Below, piece after piece: positions 62,499 to 64,000 of a DNA stretch of 64,000 nucleotides (positions within the stretch are counted from its first letter, which is position 1; every line of letters begins with the position of its first letter). Origin of the DNA: Lachnospiraceae bacterium G41 (GTDB lineage: Bacteria; Bacillota; Clostridia; Lachnospirales; Lachnospiraceae); assembly GCA_900100245.1 (NCBI GenBank), contig FNEU01000011.1, positions 17,258-81,257 on the forward strand. The letters are read 5' to 3'. The translations under genes were made by a program, and so were the position numbers. The notes under the pieces are model-generated. The model worked only from the letters and a program-made list of their open reading frames with translations. It had not been told where the DNA came from and did not search any database.

Positions 62499-63617
62499 TT
62501 ATCTGTTATAAGGTACCTCTTCTAACTGAATAGGTGTGCTGTTTAGACTTACCCATTTGACAGCCATTTTCTGTAGAATGGCAACATCTTTTTCACATCC
62601 GCAGGCCTTACAGTTATTTATATTTAATGATGCCTCTTTAACAGAATCCAAATCATCTTTTCCGAGTGACGTTTCATGACTCAGGAATTCCTCCAGGGAA
62701 GAAAGCATCATACGATAGTTTTTATCCCAGTTAATGCCACCGTTTCTGTATACCTCATCTCCGATACGGCCCGTAATCCTGATAACCTCACCCTGAATTG
62801 TCTCACACTTACCTCTTGGCGGGACTAGATATTCCCATAGAGAATCGTGAAGTTCTTCTATGGGCAAACTCGTATCAACGATTATAGGTGATATACCATC
62901 ATGTTTAACGATCGATTTAGGTGGTTCGACTTCGAACAGATCATAATATATCTTCATCGCCGATTCGCCTTTTTCACGTTGTTCTTCATCCCATCCACTC
63001 TTGGCAAACTCAAATTTCTCGCCTTTGTCCCTGACATAATTTTGCGCTTTCTCCCAATCTTCGGAAGGGATCTTGTCACTTCCGCCCTGAGCATTCAAAA
63101 GGATTTTTGCGATATCTGCTTTGCCGTCTGCTCCGGGATTCATACGTGAAAGCATATACAGAAGCGGAGTTTCGCAACTCTCGACCCTCGTACAATGGTA
63201 ATTGGGATCTGCTCCATTTGCGAGAAGAAGTTCCACAATATCCACACATCCCTTATCGGCTGCAGCAAAGAGTGGCGTCTTTCCTGCATAATCGAGAGCC
63301 TCTATCTCAGCACCTTGTGAAATCAGATACTCACAGATATCAAGATTTCCCCGTCCTGCATGTTTATAGAGTGGGGTGCCGTAGGTATAAGGTGCGTTAA
63401 CATCTGCTCCACGCTCAACCAGCCACTTAACAATCTCAAGAGGAATATTGCAATTATGGAGTGCAGTCTCGTTATAATATCCTCGAAACCTGGCATCAGG
63501 TTCACAGGAAGAAAGCATTTCCTTACATTTCTCTATCGCTTCCGAAGGCCACGGATGAGGTGTATTGTAGCACAGATCCGCAAATTCCTTAGGGAGAGTC
63601 TTCTTAAGTTTTGCCAT
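62499..63617 (-). CDS. Ankyrin-repeat protein of the immunity array
   Basis: 372 residues. Three to four ankyrin repeats between about residues 40 and 165 (ETALHNCNIPLEIVKWLVERGADVNAPYTYGTPLYKHAGRGNLDICEYLISQGAEIEALDYAGKTPLFAAADKG, written here only as a region) with the classic TPLxxAA pattern. The C-terminal 170 residues are a separate domain ending in two CxxC-like cysteine pairs (NNCKACGCEKD). Ankyrin proteins serve as immunity partners in some polymorphic toxin loci. GGAG precedes ATG by 5 bases. Confidence 0.75.
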   Translation of the reverse strand: MAKLKKTLPKEFADLCYNTPHPWPSEAIEKCKEMLSSCEPDARFRGYYNETALHNCNIPLEIVKWLVERGADVNAPYTYGTPLYKHAGRGNLDICEYLISQGAEIEALDYAGKTPLFAAADKGCVDIVELLLANGADPNYHCTRVESCETPLLYMLSRMNPGADGKADIAKILLNAQGGSDKIPSEDWEKAQNYVRDKGEKFEFAKSGWDEEQREKGESAMKIYYDLFEVEPPKSIVKHDGISPIIVDTSLPIEELHDSLWEYLVPPRGKCETIQGEVIRITGRIGDEVYRNGGINWDKNYRMMLSSLEEFLSHETSLGKDDLDSVKEASLNINNCKACGCEKDVAILQKMAVKWVSLNSTPIQLEEVPYNR

Positions 63618-63676
63618 ATAATCTCCTTAATCAATCCATTTCGTATCGTATCATCCAGACAAACTGCGATTCTTAA

Positions 63677-63943
63677 TCAGTACAATTCTGTTTTATTCTT
63701 ATCCGGGAACTCTCCATCATGGAAGAGTGCATAAACTACCTGTTCCAAGCTCCAGGGAGATTCCCACCACTCAGAACACCGCTCTCCATATGATATCGGT
63801 TCCCAGTTATTGCCTGTCAACTCATTAAGCTTATTGCAAATATCTTCTGGTAGGTCATCATAATAATCCCCCGCCTCGTTGACAAGGTCCTCAACTTTTC
63901 TAAGCAGTTCTTTATCTTTTTTTACTTCATTCCAGTCCTTCAT
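63677..63943 (-). CDS. Small acidic immunity-like protein
   Basis: 88 residues, strongly acidic (MKDWNEVKKDKELLRKVEDLVNEAGDYYDDLPED), ending GEFPDKNKTELY. AGGA 7 bases before ATG. No family recognised; matches the size and charge of immunity proteins. Upstream of the ankyrin gene in the same direction. Confidence 0.6.
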   Translation of the reverse strand: MKDWNEVKKDKELLRKVEDLVNEAGDYYDDLPEDICNKLNELTGNNWEPISYGERCSEWWESPWSLEQVVYALFHDGEFPDKNKTELY

Positions 63944-63978
63944 TGTTTTTCCTTTAGCCTATTATCCTATAAGAAAAT

Positions 63979-64000
63979 CTATTTAGAAAAATTGCGATTT
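63979..64000 (-). CDS. Possible 3' end of a gene cut by the window edge
   Basis: Minus strand reads NRNFSK and stop at 63979, the same tail pattern as at 62411 and close to the QYNFSK tail of the GNAT gene at 6766. Too short to assign. Confidence 0.3.

Larger units (their letters stand above)
54824..64000. mobile_element. Integrated mobilisable/satellite-like island at rpsI
   Basis: Begins at the rpsI 3' fragment and carries integrase, excisionase-like protein, VapE-type helicase, CHC2 primase, MobC, iteron arrays, an AAA_14 ATPase and immunity-like genes. There are no capsid, terminase or relaxase genes in view. The right end is not in the window, so the stated end is only the window edge. 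Confidence 0.75.

Noticed and set aside
62499..63617. Toxin function for the ankyrin protein
   Set aside because: No catalytic motif or export signal is seen; the ankyrin repeats and context fit an immunity or scaffold role better.
6766..63999. Shared TCTATTTAG tail as an insertion-sequence end
   Set aside because: The copies near 6.77, 62.4 and 63.98 kb match over only 10-17 AT-rich bases and coincide with gene ends; no transposase or longer inverted repeat is present.

Overview
The window looks like a chromosomal stretch of a low-to-moderate GC anaerobic Firmicute, most likely in Clostridia and possibly Lachnospiraceae. The grounds are strong AGGAGG-type ribosome binding sites, sigma-A-like promoters with 17 bp spacers, a SAM-I riboswitch in front of metK, anaerobic oxygen defence (a rubrerythrin with N-terminal rubredoxin, a desulfoferrodoxin), a COG1313 radical SAM protein, and a MurE with the DNPR motif next to dapF (meso-diaminopimelate wall). 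No 16S gene or species marker is present, so the family assignment is inference. Most genes lie on the minus strand.

Layout. 1-16 kb is mostly housekeeping: an acyl-ACP thioesterase, several GNAT acetyltransferases (one fused to the ribosome-assembly GTPase RsgA), a NimA-like flavoprotein, tRNA-Pro(CGG), HAD phosphatase, tcdA, an MFS transporter, plsY, rubrerythrin, a radical SAM gene, dut and riboswitch-controlled metK. 16.3-19.8 kb holds a small two-gene cassette, then cysE-nadE and azlCD. 19.9-24.9 kb is a four-gene MacAB-like efflux operon (two permeases, HlyD-type adaptor, ATPase). 25.0-27.1 kb is an ABC-2 transporter with its own GntR/YtrA-type regulator and a clear operator-promoter. 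27.1-36.4 kb holds zinc-ribbon membrane proteins, two large GT2 glycosyltransferases, rmlC, rmlA and a DegT-family sugar aminotransferase, a surface polysaccharide locus. 36.5-45.8 kb continues the envelope theme: a 1186-residue membrane-anchored GH25 protein, two SGNH-like proteins, a polytopic membrane protein, murE and dapF. 45.8-54.4 kb has a transsulfuration enzyme, a potassium channel, galK, putP, thioredoxin, desulfoferrodoxin, a lipoprotein and an MFS transporter.

From about 54.77 kb to the end of the window lies a mobile island. Its left edge is recognisable because the last 16 codons of rpsI (ribosomal protein S9, ending ARRAPQFSKR) survive there, immediately before the original terminator, and next to a tyrosine integrase. 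The island carries integrase, excisionase-like HTH protein, a VapE-type helicase, a CHC2 primase, MobC without a relaxase, two arrays of 11-bp iterons that look like a replication origin, an AAA_14/DUF4143 ATPase, and a run of small immunity-like genes that share a nearly identical leader. No second rpsI end is visible, so the island probably continues past 64 kb.

Four repeat signals stand out: an 11-mer TCATAAAAGAA found nine times, mostly beside stop codons and terminators; four 37-bp inverted-repeat units at an exact 63 bp period upstream of an MFS gene; a 31-bp GTGCCTGGCTC-type dispersed repeat with one copy inserted in frame in tcdA; and the iteron arrays of the island.
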